This document shows, one piece after another, positions 1 through 11,375 of a stretch of 64,000 bases of DNA. The position numbers and the translations under genes are program-made. The notes beneath the pieces are model-generated. The model was not told where the DNA came from and did not search any database. It saw nothing but the letters and a program-made list of their open reading frames with translations. Position 1 is the stretch's first letter. Every line of letters starts with the position of its first letter. Source of the stretch: Saururus chinensis (taxonomy: Eukaryota > Streptophyta > Magnoliopsida > Piperales > Saururaceae). Where the stretch lies: positions 9,176,001 through 9,240,000 of the forward strand of contig CP141150.1 in the NCBI GenBank assembly GCA_035235625.1, given 5' to 3'.

Positions 1-20
1 ACACACCCTGGCGGAACCAG

Positions 21-405
21 ATGCACTCGTCTCCTGTTGCACCTCCTTTACCTTTAGCAATCCGTCCCCATGGAAAGGGATCCTCCAGCGCCCCTCTACA
101 TCAGTTCTTCACCCTGAGTCAGGCCATTCCGCACCCTCCACATTTCCGCCATCCACCACCAATGATGGAAGGGTTCCTCTCGCCGCCGCCGCTGGGCCAA
201 GTCATGCATAGTCCAACTCAGCAATGGGCCATGAACCACCCCCAATTCCTTAGTGGCATGACAATGATCTTTATTCCGATGAAGCAGCGGATGAAGAAAT
301 ATATAGACCGGCCCCTAAGGTGAGCACAATACGCCTTAATTTTCCAGAGTATTCAGGAGAGGACAACCCACAATTCTTGAGATGGTTTCTATGTGGAATG
401 ATGAG
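21..405 (+). pseudogene. Element A gag fragment
   Basis: The frame from 21 gives a Pro/His/Ser-rich N-terminal stretch. It is followed after a frame break by a segment near 330-395 containing RLNFPEYSGEDNPQF. This matches the usual plant Ty3/gypsy gag start (a 'KLxFPxFxGxxP' type motif). The rest of gag, including the zinc knuckle, and the protease active site are absent before the protease C-terminal part begins near 411, so there is an internal deletion around 395-415. It could not make a working capsid. Confidence 0.55.
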
Positions 406-410
406 CATAG

Positions 411-800
411 GTGCATGTTGATTCGATTATCTTATCTATGATTGATTTTAATGTGATTTTAGGCATGAATATGATGTTTAAGTATAAGGTGCATGTGGAT
501 TGTCGGGGGAAGAAGGTGATGATCACTTCGTCAGAGTTGAGCCTTTCATCTTCCATGATGTTAAGTGTTCTAGTGGGAGATTCTTGGTGTCTTCCACTAA
601 GGCTAGTAGGTGGACTAATAGAGGGTGTGTAGTTTTTTTATAAGCATTTCAAGGACGAGTGCAGAACTACTTCCTCTTGAAATCCATTCAATAGTGTTGG
701 AGTTTTGAATTGTGTTCTCGAACGACTTATCGGAATTGCATCCCGATAAGGAGATTAAATTCCTTATCAATCCTATTTCGGGCACGGAATTTATCTCGAA
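411..800 (+). pseudogene. Element A protease C-terminus and RT N-terminal linker
   Basis: Residues around 411-520 read DFNVILGMN followed by a YKVHVDCRGKKV-type segment, typical of the end of the plant Ty3/gypsy aspartic protease (DFDVILGMDWL...). From about 655 a second frame shows SIVLEF, HPDKEIKF and SGTEFISKA, matching the linker and start of RT. The catalytic DSG of the protease is not present. The RT palm with its YVDD-type motif is also missing: sequence passes directly from the linker (about 800) to the end of RT (807). Confidence 0.6.
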
Positions 801-806
801 AGCCCT

Positions 807-1240
807 ATGACCAAGTTGACCAGGAAGAATGAGAAGTTCGAGCTGAATCAAGCATGTGAAGAAAGCTTCCGAGAGTTGAAGAAGAGATTAACTTTAGCTC
901 TGATCTTAACTTTGCCTTCCGGGAGTGGTGGATATGTGGTCTATAGTGATGATTCACCTCATTGTTTGGGTTGTATGCATCTCGACAGCTTAGAATGCAC
1001 CAGGCATGGTCTTTGCATTGAAGATTTGATGTCACTAACTTATGGTGAGAAGTTTGAGGTGTTCACTGATCACAAGAGTTTGAAGTACCTACTCAAAGAG
1101 ACTTGAACATGAGGAAAAGAAGATGGTTAGAGTTCCTTAAGGATTATGATTTCACTATATATCTCTTATCATCCCGGTAAAGCTAATGTGGTGGCAGATG
1201 CCTTGAGTAAAAAATCAGCCACTTCCATAGCTTGTATGCG
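807..1240 (+). pseudogene. Element A RT end plus RNase H remnant
   Basis: The frame starts at the end of RT (TKLTRKNEKFELNQACEESF) and continues into RNase H: GGYVVYSDDS, then after a gap EKFEVFTDHKSLKYLL. These are the FxxYSDAS and TDHxSLKYL motifs of plant Ty3/gypsy RNase H. A block between GLGC and GEKFEVF is shortened and scrambled. After a stop near 1104 the next frame holds RRWLEFLKDYDFTI and the usual 'ADALS' end at about 1195-1215. RT core and most of RNase H are lost or frameshifted. Confidence 0.65.
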
Positions 1241-1343
1241 TGTTAGAGAATAACTCTTGTATGAGGATGTCATTGAGCTTAAGCCGGAGTGAGCTATAGA
1301 GGATATATGTAGTTGGTTTGCCAACCTTTCCATAAGCTCTAGC

Positions 1344-2132
1344 TTGGTTGATGTTGTGGTTGAAGCTCAAAAGAGGGATGAAGAAACTCAAGCCTTTAAG
1401 GCTAGATTGAAGGAGAAGGCGGTGTTTGACTTCGAAGAGAGGTTCGATGGGAGTTTGACTTATCGTGGCCGATTGTGTGTGCCAAAGTCCTTGGAGCTTA
1501 AGGAGCGTATCTTGTTGGAGTCATATCACTCTAGGTTCTCTATCCACCCAGGGGGAACTAAGATGTATCATGATGTGAAGAGGACATTTTGGTGGAGTGG
1601 TATGAAGAGGGACATTGCTTCTTTTGTGCCCAAATACCTTGTTTGTCAACAAGTCAAGGCGGAACATCATTATTCGGGTGGGTTGTTACAACCCCTTCCT
1701 ATCCTAGAGTGGAAGTGGGAGAATGTGGTTATGGACTTTGTTTTCGGACTTCCTAGATCGCCGAACAGTAACGATGTTGTGTGTGTCATCGTTGATCGAC
1801 TCACCAAGTCCGCACACTTCCTTGCGATAAGGATGACTACTTCTCTTGATATGATAACTACATTGTATATGAAGGAGGTTGTATAGTTGCATGGTATTCC
1901 AGGGTCTATTGTTTTTGACCGTGATCCTTGCTTCACTTCCAGATTTTGGCAGAGTTTTCAGAGAGCCTTGGGAATATCGTTGCATCTTAGCTCAGCTTAC
2001 CATCCTCAGACCAATGGGCAATCAGAGAGGATTATCCAAACATTTGAGGACATGCTTCGGGCCTGTATACTTGAGTTTGCTCATAATAATAGTTATCAGG
2101 CGATTGAGGCACTCTATGGGTGTTTGTGTTGA
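1344..2132 (+). pseudogene. Element A integrase: zinc-binding and catalytic core
   Basis: 1344-1886 encodes the HHCC zinc-binding region (SYHSRFSIHPGGTKMYHDV, then CLVCQQ-type spacing) and the start of the catalytic core (VVMDFVFGLP, VIVDRLTKSAHFL). A TAG at 1884 interrupts it. The frame continues 1887-2132 with [15 protein letters not shown] and [23 protein letters not shown], which carry the second Asp and the catalytic Glu of the DDE triad. The frame then degrades. Family knowledge: this enzyme inserts the element cDNA. Several residues differ from consensus and stops make it inactive. Confidence 0.85.
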
Positions 2133-2198
2133 TCTCCCCTTTGTTGGAGTGAGGTCGGGGAACATCTTCTTACCGGTCCTGATATTGTGCAATAATCG

Positions 2199-2681
2199 GT
2201 GGAGAAAATCCGACTTATTAGGGAGAGGTTGCAAATGGCGCAGAGTTGGCAAAAGAGCTATGCCAACAGATGGTGGCGAGAGTTGGAGTTTAATGTTAAT
2301 GATCGTGTCTTTCTCAAGATCTCTCCATCCTGTGATATAGTTCAGTTTGACCAACGGGGCAAGTTGTCTCCTAGGTTTATCGGACCATTTGAAGTCTTGG
2401 AGCGAGTTGGTGCTATGGACTACCGTGTAGCTTTGCCACCTCGGCTTGCCAACATCCATAACGTATTCCATGTATCACTTCTTCAGAAGTATGAGCCAGA
2501 TTCGACGCACGTATTGGACTTCGAACCATTGGTGCTACAGGAGGATCTTTCCTACATAGAGACACCCATTCAGATCTTAGACCGGAAGGAGAAGATTCTC
2601 CGGCAGAAAGTGATCCCTCTAGTGAAGGTGTTATGGCATAATCACGAGGTTGAGGAGGCTGCATGGGAGAGAGAAGATGAG
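2199..2681 (+). pseudogene. Element A integrase C-terminus and chromodomain, cut by D1
   Basis: The frame shows RLQMAQSWQKSYAN, VFLKISPS, KLSPRFIGPFEVLERVG and NVFHVSLLQKY, the standard integrase C-terminal (GPY/F) module. It ends with a chromodomain whose last helix contains EEAAWEREDE. The chromodomain directs chromovirus integration to heterochromatin (family knowledge). D1 is inserted directly after this motif. The reading frame resumes at 7256 when the insertion and one copy of the 5 bp TSD are left out, and reaches its normal stop at 7295-7297. So this part was still open when D1 landed. Confidence 0.88.
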
Positions 2682-3388
2682 TGTAATGACCCGTTTTTCG
2701 GTTACGCTTAACCCGGGAGGGTTAAGGGTAATTCGGTAATTTGAGATTAATGTTAAAGGTTTTTATTAGATAAAATACCTGTAGCCAGGTAGAGCTTAGC
2801 ATAATGAGCGTAACGTGTAACGACCCGTTGTTCGGTTACGCTTAACCCGGGAGGGTTAATGGTAATTCGGTAATTTGAGATTAATATTAAGGGTTTTCAT
2901 TAGATGAAATACCCATAGCGAGGTAGAGCTTGGCATAACAAGCGTAACGATTCGAAGAACGCACAAAATAGAGGTCGGGACCATAAATTATGATATTTGA
3001 GAAACGTGCTTTATAGGCGGGACCCACTTAGAAACAGTGTGATTTATTACTTTAAGTGGGTTGGTATTGAAAGGCTCGTCGATATGAGTCTAACGGTACC
3101 AAGAACGCGCGAATCCGAATCCGGGGTAAGAAGTTACGCGCGTTTGAAGGATTTCTTTTTTTTTTTTAAAAAGAAAATGAAAAGAAATGTGCAACACGTG
3201 ATCGCGGCGCGCGTAACGCGCTGCCGCGACACACAGCCGCCACGCGTGTCACGCGCGGGCGATGCGCCGCGGGTGCACGGCATGGGAAATGGCGGGCGCT
3301 GCCGTTTCTGGCGGCGCTGTGGTTCGGTGCGGCGCGGCGCTGCTATTTCAAATCCGCGGCGCGCCGCAGTTTTCAGCGCGCCGAGGGC

Positions 3389-3396
3389 TATAAATA
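3389..3396 (+). promoter_or_regulatory. Putative TATA box of LTR D2
   Basis: TATAAATA directly after a CpG-rich block, about 575 bp from the LTR start. The aligned D1 position has TATATATA, which supports a real promoter element. Confidence 0.5.
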
Positions 3397-4270
3397 CCCC
3401 ATTTGAAGTTGTTTTTGGGGGAGATTTTCCTTTCCTCCGTTTCTGACCGTTCTGAGGCCGATTAAGGCCATTCAAGACCCGTTTCCTACTAAATCAAGCA
3501 TGTTCTACGCGATGGAGGGGTCCTTTCTTCGATTCGGAGTCCGCATAAGGAAGAAATGCCCCAAGATAAGGAGAGGTTCTGCCCGTTATTCCAAAGCACC
3601 GATAAACTTCCTTTTCTCTGTTCTTGAGCATCCCAACTCCGATTTAGTTTATTCAAGAGCCGTTCTTGACTAAATCGAGTATGTTCTACGCGATGGAGGG
3701 TTCCATTTTCTGAGTTGGTGATTGTATGAAGAGGAAATGCCCCAAGACAAGAAAAGGTTCTACCCGTACCAACTAACTTTGTTTTCTCTGTTTCTGGCCA
3801 TCCCAACTCCGATTTAGTCGGTCCAAGAGGCGTTCTTGACTAAATCAAGTATGTTCTACACAATGGAGAGGTTTGTTCTTTGATTCGGCAACCGTATAAG
3901 GAGGAAATACCCCGAGACAAGGAGAGGCTCCACTTGTGATCCTTGAGCAACGAACAAGAAAAATGGGCCCGAAGCAAGACGGGATTCTATCCGGAGTTGC
4001 CAAGCTACATCAAGAGAAGTAATCTAGACTAGGGAAGGTTCTGTCTGCCGCTCACGGGCACAAAAAATGAGAAGAGTCTCCGGCAAGGAGAACATTTATA
4101 CATAATCTTTCGGTACAAGATGAGGAACGTATGGAGGCTAGAGGAAGCTCCGTCTAATATCTTCGGATCTGAAGGGGAGGATGCTCATGTGAGCAACTCC
4201 GTATACCGCTACTATACGAGACATGAGGGCAGTAAGCTTTTCTGATATCCCGTTTTTATTATAGAACGGC

Positions 4271-4610
4271 GTGTGTGCTATGCTATGTGCCTATATGCCA
4301 TGCTATGTGCCTATATGTCATGCTATGTGCCTATATACGATGCTATGTGTCTATATACTATGCTATGTGCCTATATGTCATGCTATGTGCCTATATGCCA
4401 TGCTATGTGCCTATATGCCATGCTATGTGCCTATATACTATGTTATGTGCCTATATACTATGCTATGTGCCTATATACTATGCTATGTGCCTATATACTA
4501 TGTTGTGTGCCTATATGTCATGCTATGTGCCTATATACTATGCTATGTGCCTATATGTCATGATGTATGCTTATATGCCGTGATGTGTACTTATATGCCA
4601 TGATGTGTGT
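4271..4610 (+). repeat. 20 bp tandem array in D2, about 16-17 copies
   Basis: Unit consensus TGCTATGTGCCTATATGCCA, with a TAC/TGC variant in the middle. Because 20 is not a multiple of 3 and the unit has no stop, all three + frames stay open. The apparent Met/Cys/Tyr-rich proteins here are artefacts. Confidence 0.95.
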
Positions 4611-4766
4611 TGTCTCGCTCTAGGGTAGAGCGAGACACGTGATGTGTGTGTCCGGTCTCAGCTCAGTGATAGAGCGAGCCGGGTGATGTGCTCAGTCTTG
4701 ATTTAGTAATGGAGCGAGATATGTGTATAAGATTTTGATCCCGCTCTGTGGTAGAGCGAGATGTAC
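4609..4766 (+). repeat. Cluster of four short hairpins in D2
   Basis: TCTCGCTCTA-GGG-TAGAGCGAGA at about 4613-4635 is a perfect 10 bp stem. It is followed at about 45-50 bp steps by three decayed versions (GGTCTCAGCTC...AGAGCGAGCC, a weaker one, and CCCGCTCTG...AGAGCGAG). The cluster directly follows the 20 bp array. Confidence 0.75.
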
Positions 4767-5651
4767 AATTCCGTTAATTTATTAACTTCCGCTTGACTCC
4801 GATATATGATGAGTGTTTATATACTCCGATTAAATATTCGGAGATATGTATTTTATACGTATGATTTTGTGATGCTTGTTGTATGTAGTAGCCATTAGGC
4901 AGAACTACGTTCGGATCCGATTGTATTGGAATAATATCCAATACGTACGTAGGCAACCAACGGCAAGACAACGTTGGCCCGATCCAAATCATTATAATAA
5001 TATGTTTTATTATGTTTTACATGTGACAAACTATGAAGCTTAGTCGTGTGTACGTGTTCGTTACAACCTAAGTCTACGTACGAGGAAGCCTTAAAGCTCC
5101 GTGCGTAGACGAACGTTGTACCTCTCGCACTCAGACGATGATTCCTGGATCAAGGAAAAAGAAAATTTCCTATTAGTGATTTTGTGGGCCCGGCTCGGGT
5201 CGGGTCGTTACATAACGATTCAAAGAACGGGCAAAACGGAGGTCGGGACCGAAAGTGATGACCTCGGAAAACGTAGACAATAGGCGGGACCCACTTGGAA
5301 ATAGTATGATTTTCTGCTTTAAGTGGGTTTTTATAAAAGGGCTCATCGATACGAGTCCAACGGTACCTAGAACGCGCGAATCCGAATCCGGGGTAGGAAG
5401 TTACGCACGTTTAAAGGTTTGTTTTAAAAAAATATAAAAGAAAAGAAATGGCGTGCGTCGCGTGACTAGCGCGCGCTGCAGGGCTTTTCGGCGTGCAGCT
5501 GCAAAACCGTGCTCACCGGTGATAATGCGGGTGCAGCGTTTCCGTGGCGCGGGTGCGACCCGCGTAATGCGCGGGCGCGAGCCGCGCGTTACCGCGGGCG
5601 CCGCCTCCCGAAACCAGCGGCGCAACCGCGGTTTCGGCGCGGCTCGGGGGC

Positions 5652-5659
5652 TATATATA
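5652..5659 (+). promoter_or_regulatory. Putative TATA box of LTR D1
   Basis: TATATATA at the same relative position as the D2 box, again just downstream of the CpG-rich block. Confidence 0.45.
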
Positions 5660-6164
5660 CCCCCATTTCGTTCCTTTTTGGAGGAGATTTTCCTTTCTTC
5701 CATTTCTGACTGTTTTGAGGCCGATTAAGGCCGTTCAAGACCCGTTTCCTACTAAATCGAGCGTGCTCTACGCAATGGAGTGGTCCTTTCTTCGAGTTGG
5801 AGTCCGTATAAGGAGGAAAACGCCCCAAGATAAGGAGAGGTTCTGCCCATTATCTTTGTGTACCGACCAACTTCATTTTCTCTGTTTCTGGCCATCCTGA
5901 CTCCAATTTAGTCGATTCAAGAGGCGTTCTTGACTAAATCGAGTATGTTCTACGCGATGGAGGGTTCTGTTTTCTGAGTTGGCAACCATATCAAGAGAAA
6001 ATACTCTGAGACAAGGAAAGGCCCTGCCAGTTATTCTCGAACACCGGAACGAGAAAAAGAGACCCGGAACAAGACGGGGTTCTGTCCATATATACCGATA
6101 CCGTACGAGTTATGATGGAAGTAAGCAATTCTGATCTTCCGTTGTAATTATAGAACAACATGTA

Positions 6165-6680
6165 CTAAGTTATGATGTGTGCTCATATGCCATGATGTGT
6201 ACTTATATGCCATGATGTATGCTCATATGCCATTATGTGTACTTATATGTCATGATGTATGCTGATATGCCATGATGTGTGCTCATATGCCATGATGTGT
6301 ACTTATATGCCATGATGTATGCTTATGTGCCATGATGTGTACTTATATGCTACGATGTATGCTTATGTGTCATGATGTGTACTCATATGCCATGATGTGT
6401 ACTTATATGCCATGATGTATGCTTATATGCCATGATGTGTGCTCATATGCCATGATGTATGCTCATATGCCCTGATGTATACTTATATGCCTTGATGTAT
6501 ACTCATATGCCATGATGTATGCTCATATGCCATGATGTGTACTTATATGCCATGATGTATACTTTTATGTCATGATGTGTGCTCATATGCCATGATGTGT
6601 GCTCATATGCTATGATGTATACTTATATGCCTTGATGTATTCTCATATGCCATGATGTGTACTTATATGCCATGATGTGT
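6165..6680 (+). repeat. 20 bp tandem array in D1, about 25 copies
   Basis: Unit consensus TGATGTGTGCTCATATGCCA with ACTTATATGC variants. It is homologous to the D2 array but has a different copy number and sub-variant mix. Confidence 0.95.
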
Positions 6681-6682
6681 GT

Positions 6683-6793
6683 TGTCTCGCTCCAGGGCAG
6701 AACGAGACGTGTAATTTGTGCTTTCGGTCTCGGCTCAATGATAGAGCGAGACGTGTATGTATGGTTATGATCCCGCTTGGTGGTAGAGCGAGA
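6683..6793 (+). repeat. Equivalent hairpin cluster in D1
   Basis: Three imperfect copies of the CTCGCTC...GAGCGAG hairpin follow the D1 20 bp array at the same relative place as in D2. Confidence 0.7.
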
Positions 6794-7250
6794 TGTACGT
6801 TTTTAGTTTATTAACTTCCGCTTGACTCCGATATATGATAAATTTTTGTAAATACCAGTATATACATATATCAAATAAATACCAGTATATATGTATATGA
6901 TTTTGTAACAATTGTTGTATGTAGTAGCCATTAGGCAGAACTACGTTCGGATCAGATCGTATTGGAATAATATCCAATACGTACATAGGCAACCAACGGC
7001 AAGGCAACGTTGGCCCGATCCAAATTAATTATAAATATATGTTTTAATTCTGTTTACACACGATGAACTATGAAGCTTCGTTGTGTGTAAATGCTCGTTA
7101 CAATCTGAGTCTACATATAGGGAAGCCTTAAAGCTTCGTACTGCGTAGATGAATGTTGTACCACTCGCACACAGATGTTGATTCCTGGCTCAAGGAAAAG
7201 AAAAGAAAAAAATTTTATTTTGTGGGCCCGGCTCGGGTCGGGTTGTTACA

Positions 7251-7335
7251 ATGAGATCAGAGAGAAGTATCCCAACCTATTCGATGCTGACCTGTAGCAA
7301 ATTTTGGAGGACCAAAATTTCTAAGAGGGGAAGGA
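7251..7335 (+). pseudogene. Element A polyprotein tail and polypurine tract
   Basis: After the right TSD copy (7251-7255) the chromovirus C-terminal tail continues in frame (REKYPNLFDADL) to TAG at 7295-7297. A purine run AAGAGGGGAAGGA (7323-7335) directly precedes TGTAAGATC, the LTR start. This is the polypurine tract that primes plus-strand synthesis in LTR elements. Confidence 0.8.
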
Positions 7336-10048
7336 TGTAAGATCTCTAAATTTTAACTAGTTTATTTTATTCTATTTAATTGCTTTTGTGTGGTTTAATG
7401 CTAATTCTGATCGGTTTAGACTTTTTTGAAATTAAAGTGGTTAACAAATATTTTAACCAAAATTTTATTCACATTTATGGTTTTTAAGTTAATTTAAATC
7501 ATTTAGATTTTTTTAGAATTTTCACTAATTTTCCTGAAAAGTTAGGGTACGGGACTCACCGGGACACTAACATTAACCTAAGACCCTGGGTAATTATTTC
7601 AAAATTTTTAGACATCAAATTGGGTTTCAAAGAAGTAAGTTTTATTATTTTTAGTATAAACCTCTATTTATACCCACTAGTTAATTAGGTCTACCCTACC
7701 CTTCACTATAAAATGAATGACACAACCACTTTCCCAATTGGGAAAAGGGCTAAGACCTGGAGCTTAAGAGCCTAATCCTTATTTTCCTAAAAGAGAAAGA
7801 GATTAAGGTATGGATTTGCATAATGTTTCATTAATCTATTAGGGTTTTGCTTAAATCTTTCAAATCCCTTCATTTACTTTAGATTAATCTCGATTTTCAC
7901 TAAAAAACTATTGATTGGGGTTTCTATTTCAAAACCTAATGATTGGAATTTAGTTTTTGGATCTATTGAACCCTAGATCTACTTGTTCTTGAATGTTTTA
8001 GGTGTTTTAAAATCGGATTTGAAATATATTAATAAAAATCATGTTTTGTGTTGGTTTTGAAGGAGTTTGAGGAGCAATTTTGAATCAAGAACTTGCTGGA
8101 AGGTAAGTGTTTTGGTCTTAAACATTGTTTTGGTTTTAGATTCAAGATTTGTTGAAGTTTTGAAATGACTTCCATGGTTATGAGCTTTAATGGTGATTTG
8201 TAAAAGGTGTAATCTTTGATGTGATTTTTTGGGGTTTATGTTTAATAATAGTTAGATTTGATGTTCTAGAAGCATGAATTTGATTATTATGAAGTTTGGG
8301 GATGAGATTTGATGTTTTATGAAGTGTATGTGAAGTTTCGGTTTTAAATTCGAAGTAGAGAAGACGAACCCAAAAAACACGTTTTGGCGTTCAGCCTTGC
8401 AGGCCGATCGAACGGTTGTATAGCAGTTTTGGCCATTTTGTTTCTTTTTCTTATTTTTAAACTTTTACTTTTAAATATCAATTTTCATATTTATGTTGAG
8501 TATTTTATGCTAGAATGAGCCACTTGAAGGGCATGTTATTGATGTTGAAAATTATGAAGAGTATTTAAGTATTATGTGAAATTGCATGTTGTTGGATGTA
8601 CATGTTAGAATTGCTATCTTGAATCTACTATTGAATGATTCCTTATGTTTAAGAATGATTCCAGCAAGATTATAGTATGAGAATGAACTGGAATGTCTTC
8701 ATATAATGTGATTAAATTATGGGTGATTGATGGTGCCATGACTAGATTCAAGTGCAGTGTGAATATGCTTGCATATGTTTAGCATGAGGTTACACTTGAT
8801 TTGATTGATGGTTTCCGATAGTTTTCACTCATGATTTCAGTTAAGAACCATGATTAAATTTTAAAGAGTATGTGTGGTGTGATGATGAGTTATTTACAAG
8901 GCATGTTCATATGCTTAAAATTAAATGTTTCTACCATGTACACACATATGTGGGTGACGCTTAACATTAGGATTATGAATGATGCATGAGGGGCTGATGG
9001 GAGCATGATTCATGAATAGGTTTCATGTATGATTTGCCTACGTATGTACCATGTTACATGCATAATGAAACAGATTTCTGATTGAGACTTTATCGAGTTT
9101 AGCTGTGGTTGATCGATTGGATGTAATGATGTGAGATTGCATGCCAGATTAATCGACCGTGGGCTTATAAAAAATTGGTTGATCCGAAAGGACATGATTT
9201 CAATTTGAGTTCCTGTGAGGAACATGGATACTCCCCGGGTTGAGTCGATCTGAGTTGATGTTGAGATGAGTTGAATGAGGACGAGTTGTGTACTTGTCCT
9301 GCAGTTGAGATTTTTTGAGATAGTCATCTAGACCCTGAGAATCCAAAGTGGTACTCCTTTGTGCACCAACTACCACATAGTCTAGGTTCCTTGTGTGGGA
9401 ATTCAAACTCTTCCTCCACAAAGATGTTGTAACGCCCAAGATTTTTCATCCCTTTTTCTTAAAACTCATAGAAATTTTTTTTCCCCATAAATCGGAGTCA
9501 AAACGATAAAATCAAAAATTGTATAAACATTTTATAATTTAAAACATCATACGGTTAAACATCGTATTGCCAAATCAAATATCCTTAGGCGCTACCCGAA
9601 AACATACGTACGAATAAATTTGCTATGATCATAGACTTTTAAATACAAATCACTCTCTTAGGCATCCCTGAGTACAAGTCCCATAACAGTCCACAGACTC
9701 ATCCAAATGAAAGTCCAGAATAAACATCATGATGTCTCGTCTCACCCAATACAGGAGATCGTGGCACAAATGAACTCGCAAAGAGTCAAGCAGATACCTG
9801 AGTCAACGGGAATCAATCAACCGCTGAAACGAGCATCCATCTCCAGGAGCTCTCCGCACAACCTGCAAAACCTCCCGTGCAACGAGGCTAAAAAGAAGTA
9901 GGGTGAGTATTTCCATACTCAGTAGGAAAATACCCAGTAGGGAAAATCCCAACGGTGAACTCCATAAGTTCATAATCACATGCGTCATGCAACTCAAACA
10001 TGAAGCAGTCAACATAACATAATCATATCGTGCACATACACATACGAT

Positions 10049-10234
10049 CATACCAAAGGCACCATCGTGCCACAAACATACCGAAGGCACCATCGTGCCA
10101 AAATCATAATATCCAATCAACTTACATAAACACCCTTATCCAGGGTTATACAAACTTACACCAATACCCTTATCCAGGGTCATACAAACTTACTCCAATA
10201 CCCTTATCCAGGGTCATAAAAACTTACTCGTACC
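10049..10234. repeat. Two short arrays in E (28 bp x2; 34 bp x3)
   Basis: ACCAAAGGCACCATCGTGCC is repeated twice near 10050-10105. CCCTTATCCAGGGT, itself a small palindrome, recurs at 10133, 10167 and 10201 with a 34 bp period. Confidence 0.85.
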
Positions 10235-10439
10235 ATCGTATGCATACTCATACAACATACGCATACTTGTACGACCTTACTCGTACAATTGTATGCTCAC
10301 TCATACAGCTTACCCATACATGTACGACCTTACTCATACAATCAGACTCGTACGACCTCACTCGTACAATCTGCACAAAATCATACTTACTGTCTTACTC
10401 AGAAACATATTCTCACAATCGTACTCATACTCTTACAGT

Positions 10440-10645
10440 CGTGCTCATACTCATACGCTTACAGTCTTGCTCATACACACTCTTACAGTCTTACTCATAC
10501 TCATACACTTACAGTCCTGCTTATACACACTCTTACAGTCTTACTCATACTCATACACTTACAGTCCTGCTCATACACACTCTTATAGTCTTACTCATAC
10601 TCATACACTTACAGTCCTGCTCATACACATACAGTCGTACTCACA
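10440..10645. repeat. 50 bp tandem array in E, about 4 copies
   Basis: CTCATACTCATAC recurs at about 10444, 10494, 10544 and 10594 with intervening CTTACAGTCCTGC and CACACTCTTACAGTC. A looser CATAC-rich stretch precedes it from about 10240. Confidence 0.9.
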
Positions 10646-10916
10646 CTCATACAGTCGTACTCGCACACATAATCATACACATATCAACGACCACTGAAGC
10701 TCATTACAACTAATAAACTCCAGCGTCGAAATGGAAAAGAATGCCACTAGGGCAACACCTTAACCTCCGGGGAGTGACTAGACGCCATGGACTTTTCTGA
10801 AGGTAAGGCACACCAATGCTCATGGGGCACTAGATCAAACAGGTAAGAGTAGATCCATGATACTACTTACTTGAGCGTGCAAACATAAACACCCACACAT
10901 AAGGGGTCACACAGTT

Positions 10917-11051
10917 GCCCACCATAATGGGTCTTATAGTGCCAGAGAATTGCCCACCATAATGGGTCTTATAGTGCCAAAGAATTGCCCACCATAATGG
11001 GTCTTATAGTGCCAAAGAATTGCCCACCATAATGGGTCTTATAGTGTCATT
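10917..11051. repeat. 35 bp tandem array in E, 4 copies
   Basis: GCCCACCATAATGGGTCTTA starts at 10917, 10952, 10987 and 11022. CCCACCATAATGGG is an imperfect palindrome. Confidence 0.95.
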
Positions 11052-11127
11052 GCCACTCTTGGGCAGAAAACATACAGTGCCACTTGGGCAGAAACGTACA
11101 GTGCCACTCTTGGGTAGAATCATACAA

Positions 11128-11375
11128 CGCTCTCAACAGAGCATCAAACGTCTGGGCTTACACAGCACACAGACCAAATCAGAAATATACATTGCTCTCA
11201 GTAGAGCATCAGATGTCTGGGCTTCATACAGCATGCAGACAAAGTCAGAAATGTACATCGCTCTCAATAGAGCATCAAATGTCTGGGCTTATACAGCACG
11301 CAGACCAAATCAAAACAACGTCGCTCTCAGCAGAGCATCAGACGTCCGGTGTTCTACACAGCACATAGACAACAT
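11128..11375. repeat. 65 bp tandem array in E, 4 copies
   Basis: Units begin GCTCTCA...AGAGCATCA at about 11129, 11194, 11260 and 11323. Each unit opens with a GCTCT...AGAGC stem. Confidence 0.92.

Larger units (their letters stand above)
2816..5212 (+). mobile_element. D2: solo LTR of the same family nested inside D1
   Basis: Begins TGTAACGACCCG and ends GGGTCGTTACA (2,397 bp). It is flanked by the perfect TSD TAACG at 2811-2815 and 5213-5217. It has the same block order as D1 and is clearly alignable to it throughout. It is inserted 134 bp after the D1 start, which makes the locus look like a tandem duplication (head-head-body-body) until the TSD is noticed. Confidence 0.85.
2682..7250 (+). 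mobile_element. D1: solo LTR inserted in element A (itself interrupted by D2)
   Basis: Begins TGTAATGACCCG and ends GGGTTGTTACA, so it has TG...CA ends with short inverted termini. It is flanked by a perfect 5 bp TSD, ATGAG, at 2677-2681 and 7251-7255. Without D2 it is about 2.2 kb. Its layout in order: a 134 bp head, a conserved block, a CpG-rich block (about 5450-5640), a TATA box, a leader, a 20 bp tandem array, a hairpin cluster and the 3' end. There is no coding region, so it is best read as a solo LTR left by LTR-LTR recombination. Orientation is inferred from the TATA box. Confidence 0.85.

Noticed and set aside
4271..4603. Three overlapping Met/Cys/Tyr-rich open frames on +
   Set aside because: They come from a stop-free 20 bp tandem unit read in three phases; no coding meaning.
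4271..6680. CRISPR-like regular repeats
   Set aside because: The 20 bp units are directly tandem with no unique spacers, and the genome is a plant's.
2682..7250. Simple tandem duplication of an LTR
   Set aside because: The TAACG duplication placed exactly at TG...CA ends of the inner copy explains the structure better as nested insertion.
10030..10713. Thr/Ser/Tyr/His-rich open frames on +
   Set aside because: Produced by the CATAC-rich 50 bp tandem array of element E in several phases.
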